Positions 23,261 to 34,200 of a DNA stretch of 64,000 bases are shown piece by piece. This stretch comes from Cryptomeria japonica (lineage: Eukaryota; Streptophyta; Pinopsida; Cupressales; Cupressaceae). Numbering within the stretch: position 1 is the first letter of the stretch; every line of letters begins with the position of its first letter. Under the pieces are notes generated by a model. That model saw nothing but the letters and a program-made list of their open reading frames with translations. It was not told the DNA's origin and made no database searches. The position numbers were made by a program, and so were the translations under genes. The DNA is taken from NCBI RefSeq assembly GCF_030272615.1, contig NW_026729196.1:85814-149813 (forward strand), read 5' to 3'.

Positions 23261-23989
23261 AGTTCGAGCAAATCCAAATGCATATCCCTAGCCAGTTGAC
23301 CGGATCTCCTTTAGAATAGTAGGGCTTCCCTTCGCGAATAGTAGGGGCAACCAACTAATCTCTATACGTAATATCCGTGCCTTTGAAGGCATATCATTCC
23401 ATTGCTTTCCATCCAGGCCTAGCCTAATTAGGTCTTTCCACCCTTCTTGCTCTTTCGTAACCAATCAATAGCTCGAATCCGAGACATGTTACGTCTATAA
23501 TGAACTACAAGGAGGACCTACTAACCCCCTACTCTATATAGTTTAGATAGGCCAAGAGAGAGTGAAATTAACATACGTCACATCCATCAATAAAGCAGCT
23601 AATTAAAGTCGGGAACAACTAATCGGTTCCCAGAGGGTCTTCATCAGAGGGAAACAACTGAGAGAGAAGTGGCAAACCACGAAGTATAAGTTGGTCTTTT
23701 TCCCTACCATGTATAAGTTGGGGGTGGGGGAAGGGCCTCCTTACCGTCAAGAGAGAATGGCCGTCAAGATAGAATGTTTGGGTGGGTAGTGTCGGGCGGT
23801 TCCCCCCCCTCATTTTATTCCCAACTGCACCCCCTCATTAATCTACGATTCCTAGGGGTGGGGAGAATAAATATAGCCCTACCCTCAATATAGCAGCCCC
23901 CCTCTCATTTTCAAAGCATTTTGAACCAGAAGTACCAACGGGGCATTAATATTAATGGGGTTGGGGGAGGAAGAAAGAATTCTATGTTG
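23261..23989. other. Spacer with modules
   Basis: Type-1 modules occur near 23312 and 23337, and a diverged type-2 copy near 23484. The rest is unassigned. Confidence 0.45.
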
Positions 23990-23999
23990 GGGTGGGGGT

Positions 24000-24780
24000 G
24001 GGGGAATACTAGTGTTTACGTTTTGAACAGGTCTCCTACAAAAGCATTGAATCAGTCTACTCGGCCCTACTATTCGGCAAGGCGGGGTGGTTGTCTTAGT
24101 GATGAGATGAATGACCTCACTAAGAGGACAAGGAGTCGAGAAGCCTATACTGCATCATTATGTGCGAATGAGCCATCTCCGGCTGCACAGGATAGGATCC
24201 TAGATGGGTAAAGGCTATGCAAAATGAGTATGATGCTTTGATCAGAAATGATACTTGGAAATTAGTTATTGCACCAGCTAAAAGGAATGTTGTTAGCTGT
24301 AAATGGCTGTTTGAAACAAAGCAACATAATCCCCACCCGCCTTAGAATTGTAGGGGCCCGGAAGTGTTCATGAGTATGAAGCTAGACTTGTGGCTAGGGG
24401 GTTCACTCGTATCGGTATTGATTATGATGAGACTTTCGCTCCTGTGGCCTGCCTTCCATCGGGTTTATTTGTGCTTCGGCTGCGGGTTGGGAGGTACATC
24501 AGATGGATGCTAAGAATGCGGGTCAAAGGAATCAATCTATACGGCCCCTGCTTTTCACGTTGATAGAGAGACCCGTGTGCAAGCTTCAGAAATCATTATA
24601 TGGGCTTGAACAAGCACCACGAGCATGGTATGGAACAATTACTTCTTTCTTTCGTTCCCCGAATCCCATGAAATGCTCTTGTGATAATGATTTGTTCATC
24701 GCCCCGATGGACAATATTGTTATTATTCTTCTACACGTGGATGATTTGCTCATCACTAGTCTTTGTTGACAGCTGATACC
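24000..24780 (+). mobile_element. Ty1/copia retrotransposon relic (integrase end and reverse transcriptase)
   Basis: VYVLNRSPTKALN near 24015 is the C-terminal integrase signature of plant copia elements. Reverse transcriptase follows in pieces: MQNEYDALIRNDTWKLVI, then KRNVVSCKWLFETK near 24290, HEYEARLVARGFTRIGIDYD near 24370-24430, KLQKSLYGLEQAPRAWYG near 24583, and HVDDLLITS near 24737. The last is the catalytic box with Tyr replaced by His. Frameshifts lie near 24230 and 24440-24580. Two dispersed-module pieces interrupt it, at 24063-24077 and at 24331-24359. The element is inactive and probably of nuclear origin. Confidence 0.85.
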
Positions 24781-27700
24781 GATATATAGAGAGAGATTGT
24801 GTCAGCAATGTCGAAATGTCTGCCCGGGGAAGACAGGACAAAAGCGACTTTGTAAAGGGCGGAGTGGAAGACGGAACAGCAACATCAAGGGAAGGCACTT
24901 CGGGTGAACAGTCTATTGCTTATTCTAGCTCGATTCTAGCAACTATAATTGTAGGGCTAGCTTCTTTTAGCCCCCAATTCTATGCTAAAGGGCGAGACTA
25001 GCAGGCGGATTCCCTAGGGGTGGGTGGGAGGAGGCTATGGGGCACATTAATGAACGTCACTATTTTAAGGCGTGTGTGGGGCTTTACTGGTGGGTGGGTG
25101 GCAATAAGGGTGGCCTCCCACCCACCCCCAGCCGAATAGTAGGGCGAGCTCGGAGTTTTCTAGCAACTATCGAGTGCAAGTTTCTCGCCGGGTGGGAGGA
25201 GGAGGCTATGGGACGCATTCCCTCGACATTCTATGGTACCCAGCCCCCTACAATTCTATGGGGGTAGGGCTTGACTGAAGCCCGCTCAATTATAGAATCG
25301 AGCACTCGATAGTTGCTAGAATCGAGCTAGAATAACGGCTGATGGTTCCATGAATTGGTACATCTTTCCCGTAGGTTTGATTCCCCCCTTCTATTACATA
25401 ACATGGATGTTGGTAGCATTCCAGATCCTCGAAAAAGGCTTAATAAATCGCCGCATCGAGACCGATAGTGACGAAAGTAGGCCAGGTGGAAACGGAATGC
25501 TCTATGTATGGTTCCGGCTCCCAACCAGAAATAGCCATCTATAGTGGCCCTCTATTGCTGTGGGCGTTACCGGTAGTTATTAGCCTTGATAGGCGGGCAA
25601 GGCTTGATAGGGGTGGGTGGGAGGAGATAGTGCGTCGGGTGGGTGGGAACTATTTTGACACCGCCCCGGGAGGAGGTTAGAACGGTTGGGGGGTTACCTA
25701 TCATCAATGGGGTAGCAGGTTGCGATCACAGTACCGAAGAGTTACTGAAGGAGCTTGGCTGAGTCAATTACTATCCCCACCCACCCCCCCTACTATTTGA
25801 AGGGAATCAGCTTGCCGCAGGTATAGGCGGCCCTACCCCAGGAAGTCAAGTAGGGCCTGGGCCCATTATAGAGTAGGGGTTGTGGATTGATTCCTCTCCC
25901 CAATAGAAAGGATAGAAGAGCATACACCCTACTCTATAATGGGGCTCCCTATAATGGAATTCTTCTAGCAAGCTTATTAATTAACCCAACTATAGTTGAG
26001 CCTATCCCAAGGCCCTCTCCCCTACCGCGATTCTATACGTAACATGCCCCCTCCCCCCTACCCCTAGCCGAATTGGGCGGGGAAGGGATCAGTAGATTAA
26101 TGACGCCTGCTAGCCCTTTAGATAGTAGGGGGCTAGCCCTTCAAATAGTAGGGGGGAGGGTATGTATATTGTCATTCTAGCAGGCTAATTAATTAGAGGT
26201 AGATTAATTGTTGGGCGCTCCCCTACTATTCTATGGCAAAGGTCTTCGGCCGTATATCTATATGGGTCCGCCTGGGGATAGAGATGGTCGTCGGATCACT
26301 ACGGATAGAATGGAATAATATTCTGCATGCATCCCATCGGCCTACCATATCTACCAATCGATTCCGCCCGCATGAGATTCCCCCAATATAGAGATAGGCG
26401 AACAATGGGGTATATAGAGTAGGGACCGTGATTGGAACCCAAACAATGGAACGGGCCGAACCCGAACAATGAAATCCGAAAATAGGCCGGAAAGGGGCAA
26501 CAATAGGCCGGAAAGGCCCGAGTCCCTCATATCGCCCGGCGGCACTCCCGATCTGTGTGGAATGGCAAAAGTCGAGTCGTATTGGCCCAATCCACCACTA
26601 TAAACCCCCTCCCGTTGATAGTTGTTGATCGATCGCATTGTTCACCGGCAGATTCAATGTTCTATCCCACTTCACGAGCTCTCCTCCCCTGGCGTTCAAC
26701 TTGACTGGAGCGAGTTTGTATTCGTGAGAGGGGTTGAATTGAAAAAAGTCCCCGGGCGGTGAACCCCAGCTTCACTGTTACTATCTCCCGAGGCCGCTGG
26801 GAATGAGAGGTTGAGGTTCAATGATGTTGTCAAAAGGGAATGATGTTGTCAAAAGGGCACGATAACGATTACCGCATGAAGGAAGCCTCTGTTCTGGCAA
26901 TCCGCCCGTGGATTAGTCGGCATGCCACCTCCGCAATGCCGTAATCGGTAATGGCGGTAATCGGTCCGATTGGTCTTGTCGCCCCGCCAATGATCTATGA
27001 ATGAATGAATGGATGTAGTTGTCCATCCACCCCGATGAAGACCGCGACCCCTTTAGAATAGTAGGGAAGCGGGATAGGGCGATAGTCTAGTAAGTACCAG
27101 GACTCCCTTTCAACGTCGAATTGGCGCCTGATCCTATGAACGGGACGAGAACTCGTAGCCACACAGACATGATGCCAGTGGATGGTCGAGCCCCCCTCTA
27201 TCCCCCATATATAAGAGAGGGGGGGGGGCGAGAGCCCCTATCCCCTATCTCGGTAAAGGCAAGGCGGCTATCTCGCTACATGAGTCAAAGTAGTTGCCTA
27301 TAGATATATATGGCGGTCGTTTTACCATACCCGTATGTGCAACACCGGTGAATAATCGATACGGAGAAGGCCCCCCGGGCACCTCGCAGCGTCCGAATCA
27401 ATAGCTGCAGCAGTCAATTCATGAGCCAAAATGGCTTCGGATGATCGGCCACTCTCACCGGGATGGGGACACCGAGAGGATTTCGGATGATCAGCCGCCA
27501 CATCTAGAATGTCGTCTGGTCTTTTCGGCTTCCCCCTACGGGCCTCCGGAACTCTAGTCCCACCCTGCTTCCTGCATAGGGGTGGGTGGGGGGACAAAAG
27601 GGGGCAGGCTGATTAATAAGGAACTATCGAGTCCCTACCCACCCATGGGCCCAACCCCACAGAATTATGTCCACCCACCCAACCCCACAGCACCCACCCC

Positions 27701-28539
27701 ACAACCCTCTACCTCCAACCACTATAATTCGGGTGGGAGGGCGAATTGAACCCCCCACAATAACAACGGCATCTAGGGGTGGGCCCCTACTATTCTATGG
27801 CAGGAGGATATAGAAGTTCGGCCCCTGGCAAGGGATGGGTGGGAATAAAGGGCCTCCCACTGCCGGCATTAATAAATAAACCTGTAATTAATCAGTCCAT
27901 AAAATAGTGGCTTGTTTGAAGTGGGCTATGATTCTTTCCGATACAGTAGGCATTGAACCGACTGAACCTTCTCGCCGAATAGTAGTAGGGGCGACGCCCG
28001 AGAACGTCTTCTCCTGCCATAGAATAGTAGGGGCCCACCCCCTAGTCAAGCGAATAGTAGGGGCCATATAATTTGAGGGGGGGCCCGCCAACTATCGAGT
28101 GTTGACTGGAGGCGGGCCAGATTATCTACGTAACATGCCATCCCCCCCCCCACTATATATTCTCCACCTGGCCCCCCCTGGGAGGTAGATTATTGTAGGG
28201 GCCCACCATAACTATTCCCTCCCACTCCAGTCAATTAATGTACGCCTGCTAGCCCTTTACGAATAGTAGGGGCCCGCCCAATTATAGGGGTAGGGCTTGA
28301 CTGCAGTCCCATAGCCTCCTCCAGAATAATAGAAAATAGGGGCCCACCCCCCCCCCTACTATTTGAAGGGAATCAGCTTGCCCCTAATGTCCTCCCACCC
28401 ACCCCGTACGGCCGCAGCAACCTCTCCTCTCTCCCTCTCCACTCTAAGATGCTGGGTTCAACTCGGCCAAACCACTCCTCCACTTTACTATTCCCACCCT
28501 GCTGCCTTACTCTAGCAGGCTAATTAATTGGGGGAGTTG
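24781..28539. other. Module mosaic spacer
   Basis: The stretch is dominated by short modules: GGGTGGGTGGGAGG tracts, type-1 hairpins (for example near 27050, 27786 and 28020), type-2 modules (26028, 28121), type-3 hairpins (24932, 25305-25326) and CTAGCAGGCTAATTAATT near 26178. No coding sequence is supported. The 64-76 codon frames at 25037-25680 have no family signature. Confidence 0.5.
25305..25326. repeat. Type-3 dispersed hairpin module, reference copy
   Basis: A 22-nt unit has a six-base inverted end, CTCGAT and ATCGAG, around the loop AGTTGCTAGA. Further copies, whole or partial and in either orientation, lie near 24932, 28081, 34650, 35822, 43350, 43790-43820 and 45195. Confidence 0.8.
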
Positions 28540-28745
28540 GAGAGGCAGTAGCATCTAATATTGATTCATAACCCCCATTAGCAGGGTACCAGTTGACTCA
28601 GTCGAAGGAGCAAGAGTCAATTCCGTTGTTTATAGAGCAGAAAAAGCTGCAGCCCTTACAATTAATTGGGTTACTAAAGGTCCATATAATGCAGTTACAG
28701 ATCCAGGTTAAGCAGTCGATTCAGCGGTAGCCCCAGTACCACCAA
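28540..28745. repeat. Short low-complexity tract
   Basis: AGTTGACTCAGTCGAAGGAG, AGATCCAGGTTAAGCAG and GTAGCCCCAGTACCACC are the same kind of words as in the larger low-complexity tracts. Confidence 0.4.
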
Positions 28746-30502
28746 CAGTAGCAGAGCCTAAAACTAGGGATAGAGAATAGTTAGGTCGGTTCTCCGATCC
28801 ACCTTGAAGTAACATCTCCAAGTCAAATCTCAGAAGAGACGTGCCGATCTGGAATAGTTGAGTAAGGCGGATCATGCTTATGCGCTGTGGGCACAGAGAG
28901 GAATAGGTCGTGCCTACCATCCATCGCTATAGTATTATGTGTAACCGAGCAGATAACCACCTCCTTCCTCGGATGTATAACTCAGTTAATAGTCTTGTGT
29001 ACCACTGCTATATCCATATAGTGTAGTGCAGCGCCGATCCACTTCGGTATGGCATCATAGAAATTTGCACCGCGAAACTCAGAGGAGTTGGATGAGCCGA
29101 AGATCTGCCTCGGGCGATAACCCTTCCTTATCCGATCTGCTTGGCCGACTAGATTGTATTGTATTGGGAAACGTAACCAGAAAGGACTAGTAGCTCCTGC
29201 ATATGCATCGGCCCCGCCTTGTTCCCGAGGCGGGAGCTTACTCATTGGGAAACGGCCCCCCCCCATAGAAGTAGGGGGAATTGTTACTCTAGCCCCCCCT
29301 ACCCCTACCCCTACTATTGAAAAGGGGAAAGGGAAAGGGCATAAAATGTCGAGGGGCTATGGGGGGCTCCCCTACAATAACTAGAATAGGGAGGTGGGGG
29401 GGGAGGGTTATTGTTCTATGGCTAGCTTATTCCCCTACCATAAAATGTCGAGGGGCTATGGGGCGATTCTAGCCCCATAGAATTGTAGGTCGAGTGCAAG
29501 CGCATCCATAGAATAGTAGGGCACGTCATTAATGAACGGCTCGCCCTACAATTTCTAGGGGCTGATGCCATTAAGAGGCATTTGAATACATTTTCTTGGA
29601 TGGAAGGGTTTACTGGAGCAACCAACATTTCCGTAATGAATGAAAGGTAGGGGCCACCACACCTCTGCCTGGTTTTGATAGGAGATCCTCCTCCCCCTAC
29701 AATTTTGATGGCCTATTGCCATAGTAGGGAGCTTGCTAGAATAATATGAAAAAGGGGCCGAATAGTAGGGGCCCATAGAATATTTTAGGCTCCGGGGGCA
29801 TACTCCTATCTCTTGCTTTTGAATCCAAGGTAGGGCATCTGGGTAGGGAATACATCTGGAAGGAGAGGAGCATCTGGGCATGAAAATACTCCTCTATCCG
29901 GATTGGCAAGGCTAGGCCCCTATACTGTCTTGATTCGGCAGATGGAGTTGGTAGGGAACAGAGTTTAGGGATTAGCTGGGGTGGGTGGGAGGCCCCTACT
30001 ATTCTAAGGGGTTCTGCTGTTCCATTCTATTCTTCTGAACTGAACTAACAAATATGGAGAGGTTCACCAATGCGATCTGGGGATTCAATCAAGGCATTCA
30101 AGACTATTGGTAATGAGGTGGCCTCCATCACTCCTATTCCTTCTTGCAAGCCGGGGAGCATCTATCCTCTTAAGCTCCTCTCCCCTTAACTTAACAGTGG
30201 AGTGCAGGCCGTTGGTGGATTGGCTCCCGCGGAGGCGGTGGGTGGGAAGATCTAGTTGGCAGCACCCGGGTTTGAACTATCGAGCCCCACCCAACCCGGA
30301 CTTCTCCTATATCCTCCCGCCAATATCGAGAGTAGCCCTCAGCCTGCTAGAATGAAAATCTACATACCCTCTTTATTAATCTAGCAGGGCCCATATAATT
30401 CCCCCCACCCCCCCAAAGAATAGTTGAATAGTTGCTAGAGTGACGGAAACTATAGTTGGCATAGTCGGGGTGGGACTATAGTTTCATAATAGAATAATAG
30501 GG
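28746..30502. other. Module mosaic spacer upstream of nad6
   Basis: Type-1 modules and CCCCTACAATAACTAG-type modules are dense at 29250-29800 and 30000-30480. The phrase AAAATGTCGAGGGGCTATGG is repeated at 29344 and 29442. No gene is recognised. Confidence 0.45.
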
Positions 30503-30525
30503 CTCGATTCTATACGTAACATGCC
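30503..30525. repeat. Type-2 module 30 bp upstream of nad6
   Basis: CTCGATTCTATACGTAACAT followed by GCC is the reverse complement of the type-2 consensus. It ends 29 bp before the ACG start codon, so it would lie in the 5' leader of the nad6 transcript. Confidence 0.85.
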
Positions 30526-30554
30526 CGTTCCATTCTAGGGAAGGACGGCGTACT

Positions 30555-31205
30555 ACGATACTTTCCGTTTCGCCGAGCCCTGCTTTGGTCTCCGGTTTGA
30601 TGGTTGTACGCGCCAAGAATCCAGTACATCCCGTTCCGTCCTCCATCCCAGTGTTTCGCAACACCTCGGGTTCACCCATTTTGTTAGGTCCTGACCTCCC
30701 CGCCATGATCTCCCCGGTGGTTCATACAGGAGCTATTGCCGTTTTATCCTTACCCGTGGTCATGATGTTGAATATTCAAATAGCGGAGATTCACGAAAAG
30801 GTATCGCGCTATCCACCAGTGAGCGGTATTATTGGACTGATCCCTTGGTGGGAAATGTCCCTCATCCCAGATAATGATCACATTCCATTATTACCAACGA
30901 GCATAAGTACAAACTCTCTGAGATATACAGTTCATGCTGGAGAAATACAGGGTTGGACCAATTCGGAAACATCGGGCAATTCACTTCATACCTACTATTC
31001 CGTTCGGTTCTTGGTTTCTAGTCTAATTCTGTCAGTAGCCATGATTGGGGCTACAGTACTGACTATGCATAGGACTACTAGAGTTAAGAGACAGGACGTG
31101 TTCCGACAAAATGCTATTGATTCCAAGAGGACTATGATGAGGAGGACGACAGACCCACACCTACCCACCCCAGGTTCCGCCCCTACTATCTATAGGCCCC
31201 AATAA
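30555..31205 (+). CDS. nad6: NADH dehydrogenase subunit 6 (complex I), heavily edited
   Basis: NAD6 is a membrane-arm subunit of respiratory complex I in the inner membrane. The 216-codon frame follows the plant protein along its length, for example GLMVVRAKNPVH, GAIAVL, QIAEIHEKV, PVSGIIGLI, TMHRTTRVKRQDVF and MMRRTTDP. Over twenty Pro, Ser, His or Arg codons stand where other plants have Leu, Phe, Tyr or Trp, so C-to-U editing is needed. I start at ACG (30555-30557): it aligns with the usual initiator, is in frame with the conserved TILSV start, and ACG is edited to AUG in many plant mitochondrial genes. The C-terminus is odd. After RRTTDP, where the family ends in about four residues (Leu-Thr-Ile-Tyr), this frame adds HLPTPGSAP before TIY and then RPQ. 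A type-2 module lies 29 bp upstream. Confidence 0.95.
   Translation, partial: TILSVSPSPALVSGLMVVRAKNPVHPVPSSIPVFRNTSGSPILLGPDLPAMISPVVHTGAIAVLSLPVVMMLNIQIAEIHEKVSRYPPVSGIIGLIPWWEMSLIPDNDHIPLLPTSISTNSLRYTVHAGEIQGWTNSETSGNSLHTYYSVRFLVSSLILSVAMIGATVLTMHRTTRVKRQDVFRQNAIDSKRTMMRRTTDPHLPTPGSAPTIYRPQ
31157..31203. repeat. Module-like insertion at the nad6 3' end
   Basis: The sequence CCTACCCACCCCAGG is followed by CCCCTACTATCTATAGGCCC. The first resembles the G-rich tracts and the second a common variant of the hairpin module (compare 42247 and 50091). The module core ACTATCTAT coincides with the codons for the native Thr-Ile-Tyr end. Confidence 0.7.
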
Positions 31206-34200
31206 AGAAATACTTCTCACCAATATTGGGGCAGGGTAGGGGTGGGCGGGTGGGCCATGTGGGGGGGGGGCAGGTCGACATCCATGGGTAGGGGTGGGGT
31301 AGGTTGTGCCCCGAGCACGATTGAGAAAGTTTACGCTGGCCCCTCAAATTCTATGGGCGAAAGAAAGAAAGAAAGCTATATGCCGAACCTTCCTACCATT
31401 TCCCCCCACCCCGGGGTAGGGTGGGGTAGTCCCTCTCCTCTGCCCTTCTTCCCAACCCACCCCGGGTGTTTGAGTGTCTCTGCTCTGCTAGTAGAGGTAG
31501 GTTGGGGTTGAGGGCGTATAGAGTAGAGGAGGGTTTAAAGTCGGAAGGGTTGTCCCTGGCTCTCTCTGTAAGTGCTTGAGGTAAGGGCTTTTCTTGTTAT
31601 CTGTTGTAGCGAGCCGCCCTCGGTCCCGATAACTTCTTTGGTTGGTTGCTTCCGTCGAGTGAATCGGTCCGTTCGTTGCTTGATTCTGTCCAGCCCTTTG
31701 CAGCCTTCTATAGCTATAGCTATAGTTGGGCCCTGCCTTCTATGCATCCATGGATTCCGATCCGTCCAATGAATGGAGTCCTATAGTGGTGGCGGCCGGC
31801 GGGTGGGAGTTCCATAGTTATGGTGGTGGGGAATAGGCTTCGGCAAGTCTTTAGCCGGGTTTTTCTTTCCGTTCCTTCGGTCCCCTACCCGGCCTGTTTG
31901 TGCCCGCCCTATCGCCGCCGGGGGGGTTCCATCTGGAGCTCCATGCTTGGTTGGTTGAAGTGAATGCTTCGTTCGCTGTCCTTCCGGCCGAGGAGTAGGG
32001 GAGGCCCCGCTACTCTAATAGCTATAATGGCTTAAGGTCCATACTATTTACGTAACATGAGTGGCCCCCCTCCTATTATATTGGGGTGATGCTATGCAAG
32101 TTCTATATAGTAGGGGGGGTATGGTCCTATAGTGATGCAGTCCATTCCCGACTGAGACTATAGTGATGCAGTCCATTTAATATGCCTAGTCTTATAGTGA
32201 TGCAGTCCAGACTCTATACGGAACATGAGTGAGCCGGTGCCCGCCCCGATCAGGTACTATCTATAGGGGCGGCTGGAGGGCCCCTATCTGGGGAAGCCGA
32301 TGGATAGCCCTACTATCGGAGATCCGACCTCTTATTCTTCTTCATAGCCGGTCCCACTACAGAATCTTCGGATCAGGGATGGATTGGGATTCGATCCGCC
32401 AATGTGACACCTTGACCTGAGGAGGCCCCCTACCTCGGGTTGGGGGCTTTATAGTGGGACTGCTGTACTGCTGAGTTCCAGTCGAAACGGATTCGATCTT
32501 GACTATACTAGCTAGACTAGACTAGACTCACGATTGAAGCCGGCCCCCATGGTCGAAACGGATGCGGGGCGATACGACTGATGTTGGGATTCTGACGGTG
32601 GGATGGATGGGCCTATAGATAGTAGGGGATCTGGACTAAGGGGCAGCCTCGAGCCATAAGCTCTTGACCCATTATTATAGCTTAAAATAGCGGGCTGATT
32701 AATTGACTGATTAATAAGAGGTGGGGGGGTAGTTATGGAGAAGTATAAAGATGCCGATCTCCAGGTATGGAGAGTTTGGATAGGGCATGATGGAGGAGTT
32801 GGGGAGTATTAATCTACGCCCCTCCGGGATGCCGATCTCCGATCAGGTCTTCATGATGGAGGAGTATGATGGACCCTCTCAACTACTATCGGCAGTGAGA
32901 TGTGATGATGAGGCCCGCCCCCCCACTATAGGAAGGGTAGATAGGCAGAGGAATCGGCAATCTGCCCTATCTCTCCACTTACTACGATAAAGCAGTATCG
33001 GTTAATGACGATGCCTATCTCTCTCTAGGGGGTAGGTGTATTCATGTTGGTAGGCGGTTTGTAGGATCCGTGAACTGCATCCGAGTTCTCCGATTCCGTT
33101 AGTCTCGCCCCCGGAACTATTGTCCGGGTGGGTGGGAATCATAGGGTTCCCGGGTGGATATAGATTGTTGTTGGGTAGGGCCTTGAATCGCAGGTCGTTA
33201 TGGCTTTCCCAGCTATCTCCGCTCGACCTAACGTATATAGAGCACTCGAGTGAGATTCGATTACAGCTATCGCTGCAGTTGTGGTTCTCTTCATAGTAGC
33301 ATAGTAGCTTTCTTTAGATTCCTCTCCACCCGGATTCGCAGCTCCCGGCCTTGGACAGCCTCTTCGCCCTAGGAGAGATAGGGCATCCACGCCAATTGAC
33401 TTCAGCAGCGAGAAGATAGGGGTAGGGCTTGCTTCAGCTATAATACTGACACGACATCAAGGACTAAGCCCCTACCTCCACTATAAAGGTAGGGGTGGAG
33501 GCTGGACTATCATTCATCCCTTGGACCATAGACCCGCCGAATCATACATAGACCCGGGTCCTTTAATCCCATCTTCTGTCTTTGAAGAACTCTAGTTATT
33601 CTTCTCCCGTCCCGATCAGTAGATCAGCGATCAGTAACTTTGAACTCGGAGCTGGGTGGGGGGGGGTCGGCGATGAAGAGAAAGGGCCCACCCCGGCACT
33701 ATAGTCGATAGTAGGGCCACGACTGAGCAAGGGGTGGGTGGGAGGATATAGGATAACGGGTGGGTGGGAAGCCCTTATTAAAATAGTAGGGGTCCCAGGG
33801 TGGGAGGAAGATAAGGCGGCAAATCAGCCCGGGTGGGGGGGAACTCTAGGATGGGGGGCGTGTAGTTCCTCCCACCGGCAAGGGTGGGGGGGAACTATAG
33901 GGTGGGGGGTTTCTTTTTGTTGGGGGTGGGAATAGAAGTTGGTGCCCCTGCATTGGGAGGATCAGAGGTATAGTGGGCCAGTTGTCTCCAGCCGAGTGGT
34001 CGGACTTGCCCCCATGTTGGGCATTCGTGGGGCGTGGGTTTTGAGTAGCATAGATAGTTGTGGTTCAGCCGGCCGAAGCGGCCGAAGATGGGGTATAAAT
34101 TGATATGGTTATGATGGCTAGGCATCTCCTTCTCCGTTCACAGATTGATCTACAGATTCAATCGACTATGGAATCAGTACCGGTTGTCCATACTTCAGCG

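Noticed and set aside
25350-25544. Hydrophobic frame (YIFPVGLIPPFYYITWML) as a possible sdh or ccm piece
   Set aside because: A single short hydrophobic stretch without any family-specific residues.
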